From contig QFOL01000175.1 of NCBI GenBank assembly GCA_003241215.1, positions 1 through 8,196 on the forward strand: a stretch of DNA of 8,196 nt, given 5' to 3'. This document shows, piece after piece, positions 1-6,409 of the stretch. The notes below the pieces were generated by a model, which had not been told where the DNA came from, did no database searches, and saw only the letters and a list, made by a program, of their open reading frames with translations. The DNA comes from Agrobacterium fabrum (GTDB taxonomy: Bacteria; Pseudomonadota; Alphaproteobacteria; Rhizobiales; Rhizobiaceae). The translations under genes and the position numbers were made by a program. Numbering within the stretch: position 1 is the first letter of the stretch; each line of letters starts with the position of its first letter.

Positions 1-2
1 AC

Positions 3-59
3 AAGAAGCCCGGCTTCTATTCCATGCTGGATGTGCTGGGCCTGTCGCAGGCGGAATAA
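3..59 (+). CDS. C-terminal end of an unidentified protein (partial)
   Basis: An open frame enters from the left edge and stops at TAA (57-59). Its last residues are KKPGFYSMLDVLGLSQAE. The other two plus-strand frames here read less plausibly as protein, and the frame stops only 21 nt before the end of the convergent phnF gene, as expected for a real gene end. Eighteen residues are too few to name a family. No terminator hairpin is visible in the 21-nt gap, so transcripts from this gene and phnF may overlap. Confidence 0.5.
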   Translation, partial: KKPGFYSMLDVLGLSQAE

Positions 60-80
60 GCTTCCGCCGCGACTTTCACC

Positions 81-818
81 CTAATTTTCAACCGTGAATT
101 CCACCGTATCGGCCGAGAAGCGGCTGATGGCATATTGCACCGGCACGCCATCCATGTCGGCATTCAGCGCCTGGGTGACGAGCAGGATGGCTCCTGGCGA
201 CAATTCGAGATCGGCCAGATCCTGCGTATCCGCATGGCTGGCGGAGATGACAGTGGAAATACGCACGTAGTCCGCCACGCCCAGCATATTGAAGGCAGCG
301 GTGATCGAGCCGCTCTTCTGATAGGCCTCCCCTATTCCGGCGAAACGTTCCGCCGGGAACCATGTGGTGGAGCGGGAAACCGGCCGGTTATCGGCCTTGC
401 GCAGCGTTTCGAGGCGTATGAGCGGCGTGCCTGATGGCAATTGCAGCCGCGCCGCCAGATCGGCATTAGCGGGCTCGGTCGTGTGAGACAGAAGCAGCGC
501 CTCCATTTCCTTCACCTGATCGGCAATACCCGCCGTGAACCGCGTGCGTCGCGAGATCGGAAAACTCAGCCGATCCTTGCGGGCGATCATCGTACCGCGC
601 CCCTGCATCGGTTCGAGAATGCCTTCACTGGCAAGCGCAGCAATCGCGCTCCTGACGGTATGGCGGTTGACGCCGAATTTTTCGGCGAGCGTCATTTCCG
701 GCGGTAACATGCCGGTTTCATCGTGATCGCCCGCTGCAATCTCGCCTCTGATCCTGTCAGCAATCTGCCGCCAGAGCGCCACGCCGTTCTTTCTTTTCAT
801 TGCTGCCGAAGGGCTCAT
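81..818 (-). CDS. phnF: PhnF, GntR/HutC-family transcriptional regulator of phosphonate genes
   Basis: A 245-residue cytoplasmic DNA-binding regulator, close to the length of E. coli PhnF. Residues about 13-80 form the GntR winged helix-turn-helix, with LAEKFGVNRHTVRSAIAAL (44-62) covering the helix-turn-helix and a wing containing QGRGT (72-76). Residues about 95-240 match the UTRA ligand-binding domain, and the C-terminal VEFTVEN resembles the MIEFTMEH end of E. coli PhnF. It is divergent from the phnG operon, the usual place for a local repressor; the likely operator is the inverted repeat at 869-886. Two starts are possible: ATG at 818, or an internal ATG at 800 (Met7, KRKNGVALW follows). 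Neither has a clear Shine-Dalgarno sequence. The 818 start lies inside the candidate PHO box, which mildly favours 800. The inducing ligand cannot be read from sequence. Confidence 0.93.
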   Translation of the reverse strand: MSPSAAMKRKNGVALWRQIADRIRGEIAAGDHDETGMLPPEMTLAEKFGVNRHTVRSAIAALASEGILEPMQGRGTMIARKDRLSFPISRRTRFTAGIADQVKEMEALLLSHTTEPANADLAARLQLPSGTPLIRLETLRKADNRPVSRSTTWFPAERFAGIGEAYQKSGSITAAFNMLGVADYVRISTVISASHADTQDLADLELSPGAILLVTQALNADMDGVPVQYAISRFSADTVEFTVEN

Positions 819-834
819 GTCACACGCTTGTCAT
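817..834 (+). promoter_or_regulatory. Candidate PHO box (PhoB site) upstream of phnG
   Basis: Two 7-bp half-sites, ATGTCAC (817-823) and TTGTCAT (828-834), are separated by 4 bp. Each matches 6 of 7 positions of the CTGTCAT/C half-site, in the 11-bp direct-repeat geometry of PHO boxes. A -10-like TTAAAT begins 9 bp downstream, about the spacing seen in PhoB-activated promoters, where the box takes the place of the -35 element. The pattern is seen in the sequence; PhoB binding is inferred. The spacer ACGC is less AT-rich than usual. Confidence 0.7.
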
Positions 835-843
835 TCACCAACG

Positions 844-849
844 TTAAAT
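844..849 (+). promoter_or_regulatory. Candidate -10 element of the phnG operon promoter
   Basis: TTAAAT matches 4 of 6 bases of TATAAT and begins 9 bp after the PHO box, in line with class II activation by PhoB. Transcription would begin near 856, just before the inverted repeat proposed as the PhnF operator. An alternative sigma-70 pair is TTCACC (834-839) and TATATT (856-861) with 16-bp spacing, so the exact start is uncertain. Confidence 0.45.
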
Positions 850-853
850 GTAC

Positions 854-880
854 CTTATATTGTATAGTTGTCTATATCAA
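854..880 (-). promoter_or_regulatory. Candidate divergent promoter of phnF
   Basis: On the minus strand, TTGATA (complement of 875-880, 5 of 6 to the -35 consensus) and TATAAG (complement of 854-859, 5 of 6 to the -10 consensus) are 15 bp apart, slightly short. Transcription would begin near 847 and read into phnF. The -35 lies inside the inverted repeat at 869-886, so a repressor bound there would also block phnF, consistent with autoregulation. Confidence 0.4.
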
Positions 881-886
881 TAGACA
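863..886 (+). promoter_or_regulatory. Candidate PhnF operator: overlapping inverted repeats
   Basis: A perfect inverted repeat with 7-bp arms, TGTCTAT-ATCA-ATAGACA, occupies 869-886. A second, TATAG-TTGT-CTATA, occupies 863-876 and overlaps it. The TA-rich core with flanking GT/AC fits the style of operators bound by the HutC branch of GntR regulators. It lies between the probable phnG transcription start and the phnG ribosome binding site, and overlaps the phnF -35, so one bound PhnF dimer could repress both genes. Assignment to PhnF rests on location and palindrome style. Confidence 0.7.
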
Positions 887-900
887 TTAGAGGTCAAGCG

Positions 901-1362
901 ATGATTCACGAAACTGCAGACTTAAATGCAGACAGAAAGCGGGTGGCGGCGCTTCTTGCCCGCGCCACCGTTCAGGAACTCGAAACCGTCTGGAACCGGC
1001 AGGATGAAAGCCCCCGGGCGGAAAATGTACGCGGCCCGGAAACCGGCCTCGTCATGGTCAAGGGCCGCATCGGCGGCGGCGGCGCGCCTTTCAATCTCGG
1101 AGAAACGACCGTAACCCGGGCAACCGTCAAGCTTGCCTCCGGCACTGTCGGCCATGCGCATGTCCTTGGCACCGGCCGCAAGAAGGCCTGGTACGCCGCC
1201 GTTTTCGATGCACTCTGGCAGGAAAGCCCGACACGGGATTTCATCGAGGCCGAACTTCTTTCGCCGGTCGAAAGGCGGCTGGCCGAGGAGAAGGACAGGA
1301 AAACAAAAGAGACCGCAGCAACACGGGTCGATTTCTTCACCATGGTTCGAGGAGAAGACTGA
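901..1362 (+). CDS. phnG: PhnG, C-P lyase core complex subunit
   Basis: A 153-residue subunit of the cytoplasmic PhnGHIJ core complex, near the 150 residues of E. coli PhnG. With PhnI, PhnH and PhnL it supports the transfer of phosphonate onto the ribose of ATP. The conserved block KGRIGGGGAPFNLGETTVTR is followed by VGHAHVLGTGRKKAWYAAVFDALW, the family's most recognisable region. The ATG at 901 is chosen because AGAGG (889-893) lies 7 nt upstream. An in-frame TTG at 868 would add 11 residues encoded by the operator itself and has no ribosome binding site. It is the first gene of the catalytic operon, and its TGA overlaps the phnH ATG by 1 nt. Confidence 0.95.
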   Translation: MIHETADLNADRKRVAALLARATVQELETVWNRQDESPRAENVRGPETGLVMVKGRIGGGGAPFNLGETTVTRATVKLASGTVGHAHVLGTGRKKAWYAAVFDALWQESPTRDFIEAELLSPVERRLAEEKDRKTKETAATRVDFFTMVRGED

Positions 1363-1970
1363 TGAGCGTCAAGGCCGAAGCATTGACGGGCGGTTTTTCC
1401 GACGCCGTCTTCGATTCCCAACGAATTTTCAAGAAGCTTATGGACGGCATGGCCCGGCCGGGCACGCCGCAGACAATCGAAACCGCCGTTGCCCCACCAT
1501 CGCCGCTCGCCCCTGCCACCGGTGCGGTTCTGCTGGCGCTCTGTGACCACGATACACCGGTCTGGCTGAGCGGCGCCCTGCGGAAAACCACCGTCCCGGG
1601 CTGGATCGGATTTCATACCGGTGCAGCCGTGACGGAAGAAAAAAGTGCAGCACATTTCGCCGTCATCGAAGCGGGAAGCGCCATTGTCTCCTTCGGGCTC
1701 TTTGCCCAGGGAAGCCAGGAATATCCTGATCGCTCCACAACGCTCATCATCGAGTTGCCTGATCTGGATGGCGGGCGGGAATTGCTGCTCTCCGGCCCCG
1801 GCATCCGCCATGTCAACATCATCAGCCCCTCCGGCCTGCCGGACATATTCCCGATGCTTTGGACGGAGAACAACGCCATCTTCCCGCGCGGCATCGACGT
1901 CATCCTGACATCAGCCGACAGATTTGTCTGCCTGCCGCGCACGACGCGCATCCAACCCGTGGAGGCATAA
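1362..1970 (+). CDS. phnH: PhnH, C-P lyase core complex subunit
   Basis: A 202-residue protein (E. coli PhnH is 194). The N-terminal segment GGFSDAVFDSQRIFKKLMDG followed by MARPGTP is the hallmark of the family. PhnH has a fold related to PLP-dependent transferases but no cofactor or active site; it binds PhnJ in the core complex and is needed for the nucleosidase/transfer step. AGGAG (1350-1354) lies 7 nt before the ATG, and the start overlaps the phnG stop as TGATG, implying translational coupling. The phnI start follows 1 nt after the stop. No truncation or odd composition is seen. Confidence 0.95.
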   Translation: MSVKAEALTGGFSDAVFDSQRIFKKLMDGMARPGTPQTIETAVAPPSPLAPATGAVLLALCDHDTPVWLSGALRKTTVPGWIGFHTGAAVTEEKSAAHFAVIEAGSAIVSFGLFAQGSQEYPDRSTTLIIELPDLDGGRELLLSGPGIRHVNIISPSGLPDIFPMLWTENNAIFPRGIDVILTSADRFVCLPRTTRIQPVEA

Positions 1971-1971
1971 G

Positions 1972-3081
1972 ATGTATGTTGCTGTCAAAGGCGGGGAAAC
2001 CGCCATCGCCAACGCCCACCGGCTTCTGGCCGACAAGCGGCGTGGGAACCGCGACCTGTCCGCAATGACGGTGGCGCAGATCGTTTCGCAGCTTTCGCTC
2101 GCCGTCGACCGGGTAATGGCGGAAGCCTCGCTCTACGATCAGTCGCTTGCAGCCCTTGCCGTCAAGCAGGCGCGCGGCGACATGATCGAAGCCATCTTCC
2201 TGCTGCGCGCCTATCGCACCACGTTGCCGCGTTTCGGTTATTCGGTTCCGGTGGATACGGCTGACATGACGGTCCAGCGGCGCGTTTCCGCGACCTACAA
2301 GGATCTGCCCGGCGGGCAGTTGCTGGGACCGACCTTCGACTATACCCACCGGCTGCTCGATCCCTCGCTGCTCGAAGATGAGACCGTCGAACCCGCCAGC
2401 CAAAGGGAAGGCGAACCTGATTATGTCATGCGCGTTTCCGATATTCTGGCCCAGGAAGGGTTGATCGAAAGCGATGGCGATATGCCCGATGACCATATTG
2501 CCGGCGACCTGACGCGGGAACCGATGGAATTTCCGATGCCGCGCGACCTGCGTCTGCAATCACTGGCGCGCGGTGATGAAGGCTTCCTCCTCGCGCTCGC
2601 CTATTCGACGCAGCGCGGTTATGGGCGCACGCATCCCTTTGTCGGTGAAATCCGCATTGGCGAAGTGGAAATCGAACTTGATGTGCCGGAACTCGGCTTT
2701 GCCGTGTCGCTCGGCGATATCCAGGTTACCGAATGCCAGATGGTCAACCAGTTCAAGGGTTCGGCCAAGGCGCCGCCGCAGTTCACCCGCGGTTACGGAC
2801 TGGTCTTTGGCCAGAGCGAACGCAAGGCGATGGCCATGTCGCTGGTCGACCGGGCGCTGCGTGCGGGCGAATTCGGCGAGGATGTGGTTGCCCCGGCGCA
2901 GGACGAGGAATTCGTCATTTCACACGCCGACAATGTGCAGGCGACTGGCTTCGTCGAACATCTGAAACTGCCGCATTACGTGGATTTCCAGGCCGAACTC
3001 GGTCTGGTCAGAAAAATGCGCGCCGATTTCGAGGCGATCAATGCCGATGGTGCGGAATGGATGGGCGATGCGGCCGAATAG
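1972..3081 (+). CDS. phnI: PhnI, nucleosidase/transfer subunit of C-P lyase
   Basis: A 369-residue protein (E. coli PhnI is 354). PhnI carries the nucleosidase activity that, with PhnG, PhnH and PhnL, replaces adenine of ATP by phosphonate to give ribose-1-phosphonate triphosphate. The start MYVAVKGGETAIANAHRLL is typical of the family, as is SLYDQSLAALAVKQARGD. Near the C-terminus, EHLKLPHY has the HX4H pair (His330, His335) corresponding to the E. coli pair (His328/His333) that binds a metal at the PhnI-PhnJ interface. The ATG at 1972 is chosen over an upstream in-frame start at 1924 because GGAGG (1961-1965) lies 6 nt before it and the upstream segment lies within phnH. The gap to phnJ is unusually long for this operon. 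Confidence 0.96.
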   Translation: MYVAVKGGETAIANAHRLLADKRRGNRDLSAMTVAQIVSQLSLAVDRVMAEASLYDQSLAALAVKQARGDMIEAIFLLRAYRTTLPRFGYSVPVDTADMTVQRRVSATYKDLPGGQLLGPTFDYTHRLLDPSLLEDETVEPASQREGEPDYVMRVSDILAQEGLIESDGDMPDDHIAGDLTREPMEFPMPRDLRLQSLARGDEGFLLALAYSTQRGYGRTHPFVGEIRIGEVEIELDVPELGFAVSLGDIQVTECQMVNQFKGSAKAPPQFTRGYGLVFGQSERKAMAMSLVDRALRAGEFGEDVVAPAQDEEFVISHADNVQATGFVEHLKLPHYVDFQAELGLVRKMRADFEAINADGAEWMGDAAE

Positions 3082-3082
3082 C

Positions 3083-3178
3083 TCAGCGGCCGTGCTGCTC
3101 GCCGAACCACAGGGCGCAAAAGACGGTCGATGCTGCAAAGACAGCAAAGAACACGGCTGCAAGAATTCCAATCTCCAT
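3083..3178 (-). CDS. Possible small single-pass membrane protein, antisense between phnI and phnJ
   Basis: A 31-codon frame on the minus strand starts at ATG (complement of 3176-3178) and ends with TGA one nucleotide from the phnI stop. A strong Shine-Dalgarno core AAGGAG within an A-rich stretch lies 9 nt upstream of the ATG, better than those of several phn genes here. The peptide begins MEIGILAAVFFAVFAAS, and residues about 3-25 are almost wholly hydrophobic, giving one likely membrane helix, followed by a polar tail GEQHGR. It fills the only long gap in the catalytic operon and is head-to-head with phnJ (36 nt between starts). No convincing minus-strand promoter was found. I do not recognise a family. 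It could be a real small protein or a chance frame. Confidence 0.5.
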   Translation of the reverse strand: MEIGILAAVFFAVFAASTVFCALWFGEQHGR

Positions 3179-3214
3179 GAGCTTGTACTCCTTTTTTCAC
3201 AAGGCTAACGCGCA

Positions 3215-4117
3215 ATGCTTAAAGAAGTTTCATTTGACGACGGGCTGGCTGCCTACAACTTCGCCTATCTGGACGAACAGACCAAGCGAATGATCCGCCG
3301 GGCGATCCTGAAGGCCATCGCCATTCCCGGTTATCAGGTTCCCTTCGCTTCCCGTGAAATGCCCATGCCCTATGGCTGGGGCACCGGCGGCGTGCAGCTG
3401 ACTGCCTCCATCGTCGGCCCCGACGATGTGCTGAAGGTCATAGACCAGGGCGCCGACGACACCACCAATGCGGTTTCCATCCGCGCCTTTTTCCAGAAGG
3501 TCGCGAATGTTGCCGTGACGACCCGCACGAAGGATGCGACGATCATCCAGACGCGGCACCGCATTCCGGAAGAGGAACTGCATTCCGGACAGGTCCTCGT
3601 CTATCAGGTTCCCATTCCCGAGCCTTTGCGCTTCCTCGAACCGCGTGAGACGGAAACCCGCGTCATGCATGCGCTGGAAGAATATGGCCTGATGCACGTC
3701 AAGCTCTATGAGGACATCGCCCGTAACGGCCGTATCTCCACCACCTATGCCTATCCGGTGAAGGTGGCCGGGCGTTATGTCATGGACCCGTCGCCGACCC
3801 CGAAATTCGACAATCCGAAAATGCACATGTCGGATGCCCTGCAGCTTTTCGGCGCGGGGCGTGAAAAGCGTATTTATGCCGTGCCGCCCTATACCGATGT
3901 CGTCAGTCTCGATTTCGAGGACCACCCCTTTGAAATCCAGCGCTTCGACAAACCCTGCGCCCTGTGCGGCGCGGAGAATGTCTATCTGGACGAGGTGGTG
4001 CTTGATGATAAGGGCGGGCGGATGTTCGTCTGCTCCGATACCGACCATTGCGAGGACCGCCGCGCCCATGGCCACAAGGGCCACCTGCTGGCGGATGTGA
4101 AGGAGGCCGCAGAATGA
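3215..4117 (+). CDS. phnJ: PhnJ, radical-SAM carbon-phosphorus lyase
   Basis: A 300-residue catalytic subunit (E. coli PhnJ is 281), which cleaves the C-P bond of ribose-1-phosphonate 5-phosphate by radical S-adenosylmethionine chemistry, releasing the alkane and a cyclic phosphate. The unusual cluster motif CX2CX21C is intact: Cys248, Cys251 and Cys273 match E. coli Cys241/244/266, and Cys279 matches Cys272. The glycine proposed to carry the glycyl radical (E. coli Gly32) is Gly39, in AIPGYQVPF. The common numbering offset of 7 shows a slightly longer N-terminus. AAGG (3201-3204) lies about 10 nt before the ATG, a weak ribosome binding site. The end overlaps phnK as ATGA, so the two are probably translationally coupled. 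Confidence 0.97.
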   Translation: MLKEVSFDDGLAAYNFAYLDEQTKRMIRRAILKAIAIPGYQVPFASREMPMPYGWGTGGVQLTASIVGPDDVLKVIDQGADDTTNAVSIRAFFQKVANVAVTTRTKDATIIQTRHRIPEEELHSGQVLVYQVPIPEPLRFLEPRETETRVMHALEEYGLMHVKLYEDIARNGRISTTYAYPVKVAGRYVMDPSPTPKFDNPKMHMSDALQLFGAGREKRIYAVPPYTDVVSLDFEDHPFEIQRFDKPCALCGAENVYLDEVVLDDKGGRMFVCSDTDHCEDRRAHGHKGHLLADVKEAAE

Positions 4118-4890
4118 GCGACGCACCGCTTCTGAAAGTCCGGGACGTTTCCAAATATTACGGCGACCGCGCCGGTTGCCGAAACGTCTCCTTCGAGCTT
4201 TATCCGGGCGAGGTTCTGGCGATCGTCGGCGAATCCGGTTCCGGCAAGACCACGCTGCTCAACTGCATTTCCACCCGGTTGATGCCGACGGCGGGCAGTG
4301 TGGAATATCGCATGCGTGACGGTTCGGTGCGTGACCTCTACCATATGGGTGAAGCCGAAAGGCGTTTCCTGATGCGGACCGACTGGGGTTTCGTGCACCA
4401 GAACCCGGCGGACGGGCTGCGCATGGCGGTTTCGGCCGGCGCCAATGTCGGTGAGCGGCTGATGGCCGTCGGCAACCGGCATTACGGCAATATCCGGCAA
4501 TCGGCCAGCGAATGGCTGGAGCGGGTGGAAATCGGCACCGACCGTATCGACGACCAGCCGCGCGCCTTTTCCGGCGGCATGCGCCAGCGCCTGCAGATTG
4601 CCCGCAACCTCGTGACGTCACCGCGTCTCGTCTTCATGGATGAACCGACCGGTGGCCTCGATGTCTCGGTGCAGGCGCGCCTGCTCGATCTCGTGCGCGG
4701 CCTCGTCACCGATCTCGGCCTTGCCGTCGTCGTCGTCACCCATGATCTGGCGGTGGCGCGACTGCTGTCTCACCGCATGATGGTGATGAAGGGCGGCGAC
4801 GTTATCGAGCACGGCCTGACCGACCGGGTGCTGGACGATCCGCGCGAGCCCTACACGCAATTGCTTGTTTCCTCTATTCTGCAGGTTTGA
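4114..4890 (+). CDS. phnK: PhnK, ABC-type ATPase of the C-P lyase complex
   Basis: A 258-residue ABC ATPase (E. coli PhnK is 252) that docks on the PhnGHIJ core and is not a transport protein, although it looks like one. The Walker A motif GESGSGKT (39-46), signature SGGMRQ (153-158), Walker B FMDEP with Asp176/Glu177, and H-loop His210 are all present, so ATP hydrolysis should be intact. The ATG at 4114 is preceded by AAGGAGG (4100-4106) 7 nt upstream and overlaps the phnJ stop by 4 nt; a longer in-frame start at 4048 lies within phnJ and lacks support. Position directly after phnJ separates it from the similar oligopeptide-type transport ATPases. Confidence 0.95.
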   Translation: MSDAPLLKVRDVSKYYGDRAGCRNVSFELYPGEVLAIVGESGSGKTTLLNCISTRLMPTAGSVEYRMRDGSVRDLYHMGEAERRFLMRTDWGFVHQNPADGLRMAVSAGANVGERLMAVGNRHYGNIRQSASEWLERVEIGTDRIDDQPRAFSGGMRQRLQIARNLVTSPRLVFMDEPTGGLDVSVQARLLDLVRGLVTDLGLAVVVVTHDLAVARLLSHRMMVMKGGDVIEHGLTDRVLDDPREPYTQLLVSSILQV

Positions 4891-4894
4891 CGCC

Positions 4895-5602
4895 ATGCCG
4901 ACGCCTCTCATCGTTTCGGAAGTCTTCAAAAGCTTCACCATGCATCTTCGCGACGGCATCGAATTGCCTGTTGTCCGCGATGTCAATTTTTCCGTCTCGG
5001 GCGGCGAATGTGTCGTGCTTGGCGGCCCCTCGGGCATCGGCAAGAGCTCGATCCTGAAAATGCTCTACGGCAATTACGCCATAGATAGCGGGCAGATTCT
5101 TATCCGCCATGAGGGTGAGGTCGTCGATATCGGCAATGCCTCGCCGCGCACGATCCTCGATATCCGCCACCGCACGATCGGTTATGTCAGCCAGTTTCTG
5201 CGCACCGTGCCGCGTGTCGCTGCCATCGATGTCGTTGCCGAACCGCTTCTGGCGCGCAAGGTGGCCGCCGGGGAAGCACGTGAACAGGCGGCGATGCTGC
5301 TTTCCAAACTCAACCTGCCACGGGAATTGTGGTCGCTTCCGCCGGCGACATTTTCGGGCGGCGAGCAGCAGCGGGTGAACATCGCACGCGGCTTCATCAC
5401 CGATCATGCGATCCTGCTTCTCGACGAGCCGACAGCCTCGCTCGACGCCACCAACCGGCGCGTAGTCGTCGACATGATCCGGGAAAAGAAGGAGAAGGGT
5501 ACGGCCCTGCTCGGCATTTTCCATGACGAGGAGGTGCGTGAAGCCGTGGCCGACCGCATTCTCGATGTCTCGCAATTCTCCCCCCGGAAGGCTGCGGCAT
5601 GA
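4895..5602 (+). CDS. phnL: PhnL, ABC-type ATPase of the C-P lyase pathway
   Basis: A 235-residue ABC ATPase (E. coli PhnL is 226), needed with PhnG, PhnH and PhnI for phosphonate transfer to ATP. Walker A GPSGIGKS (44-51), signature SGGEQQR (154-160), Walker B LLLDEP with Asp177/Glu178 and H-loop His210 are intact. The N-terminal region [18 protein letters not shown] is typical of PhnL. The ATG at 4895, 4 nt after the phnK stop, gives the family's usual start; an in-frame start at 4865 would run back into phnK. The ribosome binding site is weak (GCAGG, about 9 nt upstream), so coupling to phnK translation is likely. The end overlaps the next gene as ATGA. Confidence 0.95.
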   Translation: MPTPLIVSEVFKSFTMHLRDGIELPVVRDVNFSVSGGECVVLGGPSGIGKSSILKMLYGNYAIDSGQILIRHEGEVVDIGNASPRTILDIRHRTIGYVSQFLRTVPRVAAIDVVAEPLLARKVAAGEAREQAAMLLSKLNLPRELWSLPPATFSGGEQQRVNIARGFITDHAILLLDEPTASLDATNRRVVVDMIREKKEKGTALLGIFHDEEVREAVADRILDVSQFSPRKAAA

Positions 5603-6216
5603 GCGTGAAAGTCGGTATCGAGCCCGTCATCCATGACACTGCCCGTGTCGCCAATTCCTCGATCGGCCGCTACACCGAAATTTCGGAGCGCTGCCGCATC
5701 GAGGAAGTCGAGATGGGCGACTACTCCTATGTCATGCAGGATGGCGCGATCTGGTGCGCCAGCATCGGCAAATTCGTCAATATCGCCGCCTCCGTCCGCA
5801 TCAATGCCACCAATCACCCGATGCAGCGGGCAACGCTGCATCATTTCACCTATCGCGCTCACAGCTACTGGGACGATGCCGAGAATGAAACGGAGTTCTT
5901 TGCCGCCCGCCGCGCCAAGCGCGTGGTGATCGGCCATGATGTCTGGATCGGCCACGGCGCGACAATCCTGCCCGGTGTCACAGTCGGGAACGGTGCGGTG
6001 ATCGGAGCAGGTGCGGTCGTCTCGAAGGACGTGGCGCCCTATACCATTGTCGGCGGCGTACCCGCCCGGCTGATCCGGGAACGTTTCCCCGCTGAACTGG
6101 GCCGGCAAATGGATGATCTGAAGTGGTGGGACTGGGATCACGCCGCATTGCGCGTCGCCCTCGACGATTTCCGCAATCTGGACGCCAAGGATTTCGTCGC
6201 AAAATATGGCGGGTGA
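5599..6216 (+). CDS. Hexapeptide-repeat (left-handed beta-helix) acetyltransferase of phosphonate operons
   Basis: A 205-residue protein with the beta-helix acyltransferase fold of the xenobiotic acetyltransferase group. Hexapeptide turns are clear from about residue 114: [19 protein letters not shown], then [21 protein letters not shown] and PARLIRERF. His73 in ATNHPMQR corresponds to the catalytic His region of this group. Members of this family recur in phn operons of alphaproteobacteria. E. coli has instead PhnO, a GNAT enzyme that acetylates aminoalkylphosphonates, so this protein may do the same job with a different fold; that is inference. GGAAGG (5585-5590) lies 8 nt upstream, and the ATG overlaps the phnL stop. 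It is the last gene before the terminator. Confidence 0.88.
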   Translation: MSVKVGIEPVIHDTARVANSSIGRYTEISERCRIEEVEMGDYSYVMQDGAIWCASIGKFVNIAASVRINATNHPMQRATLHHFTYRAHSYWDDAENETEFFAARRAKRVVIGHDVWIGHGATILPGVTVGNGAVIGAGAVVSKDVAPYTIVGGVPARLIRERFPAELGRQMDDLKWWDWDHAALRVALDDFRNLDAKDFVAKYGG

Positions 6217-6246
6217 AATCTCGCCTTCGGCATGGCAAGTGCGAAA

Positions 6247-6271
6247 CCCGGGGCGAAACCCCGGGATTTTT
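6247..6271 (+). terminator. Rho-independent terminator after the catalytic operon
   Basis: A perfect 7-bp, all-GC stem (CCCGGGG at 6247-6253 with CCCCGGG at 6259-6265) closes a CGAAA loop and is followed by A and five T (6267-6271). It lies 31 nt after the acetyltransferase stop, on the plus strand. It should end much of the phnG-operon transcription, leaving phnC to its own promoter. Confidence 0.88.
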
Positions 6272-6292
6272 GTCGATACGCTCTAAAATGCG

Positions 6293-6361
6293 GGGTGGCT
6301 TCAACGCCCGGGCATGCCTCCCAAGAGCTTCGTCGGCGAACAGGCCGACGCCAGGCCCGGG
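6293..6361 (+). other. Structured intergenic segment with nested and competing stems
   Basis: CCCGGGC (6307-6313) can pair with GCCCGGG (6355-6361), enclosing a perfect 7-bp hairpin CGTCGGC/GCCGACG (6331-6337 and 6344-6350, loop GAACAG). A competing short hairpin pairs GGGTG (6293-6297) with CGCCC (6305-6309). No T-run follows the outer stem, so it is not a second classical terminator. It may be an intergenic palindromic element or part of an RNA structure in read-through transcript; its copy number in the genome cannot be judged here. Confidence 0.45.
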
Positions 6362-6365
6362 AAAT

Positions 6366-6405
6366 CTGTAATATTTTATTCATCAAACTGACATCCCCAC
6401 TTCAC
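6366..6405 (+). promoter_or_regulatory. Candidate tandem PHO boxes upstream of phnC
   Basis: Four 7-bp units recur at exact 11-bp steps: CTGTAAT (6366), TATTCAT (6377), CTGACAT (6388) and ACTTCAC (6399). The first and third match 6 of 7 positions of CTGTCAT, the second and fourth 4 of 7. The spacers after the first two, ATTT and CAAA, are AT-rich as usual in PHO boxes. The array lies between the structured segment and phnC, as expected for PhoB activation of phosphonate uptake under phosphate starvation. The matches are degenerate, so this is a candidate. Confidence 0.6.
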
Positions 6406-6409
6406 GCAC

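Noticed and set aside
868..900. Longer phnG start at TTG 868
   Set aside because: The added residues would be encoded by the operator palindrome; ATG 901 has a good Shine-Dalgarno sequence and gives the family length.
972..1811. 279-codon minus-strand open frame opposite phnG and phnH
   Set aside because: Shadow of two clear phn genes; the protein reads as low-complexity Arg/Ala/Ser-rich sequence.
3182..3203. CTTGT/ACAAG inverted repeat with an internal T-run before phnJ as an attenuator
   Set aside because: Only 5 bp with a 12-nt loop, and the T-run is in the loop, not after the stem; the T-run is better explained as the complement of the antisense ribosome binding site.
3230..4126. 298-codon minus-strand open frame opposite phnJ
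   Set aside because: It mirrors phnJ, whose conserved cysteine motif and family match are unambiguous; the antisense frame is a by-product of GC-rich codon bias.
5404..6141. 245-codon minus-strand open frame across phnL and the acetyltransferase
   Set aside because: It overlaps two well-identified plus-strand genes and its translation has no recognisable domain or ribosome binding site.
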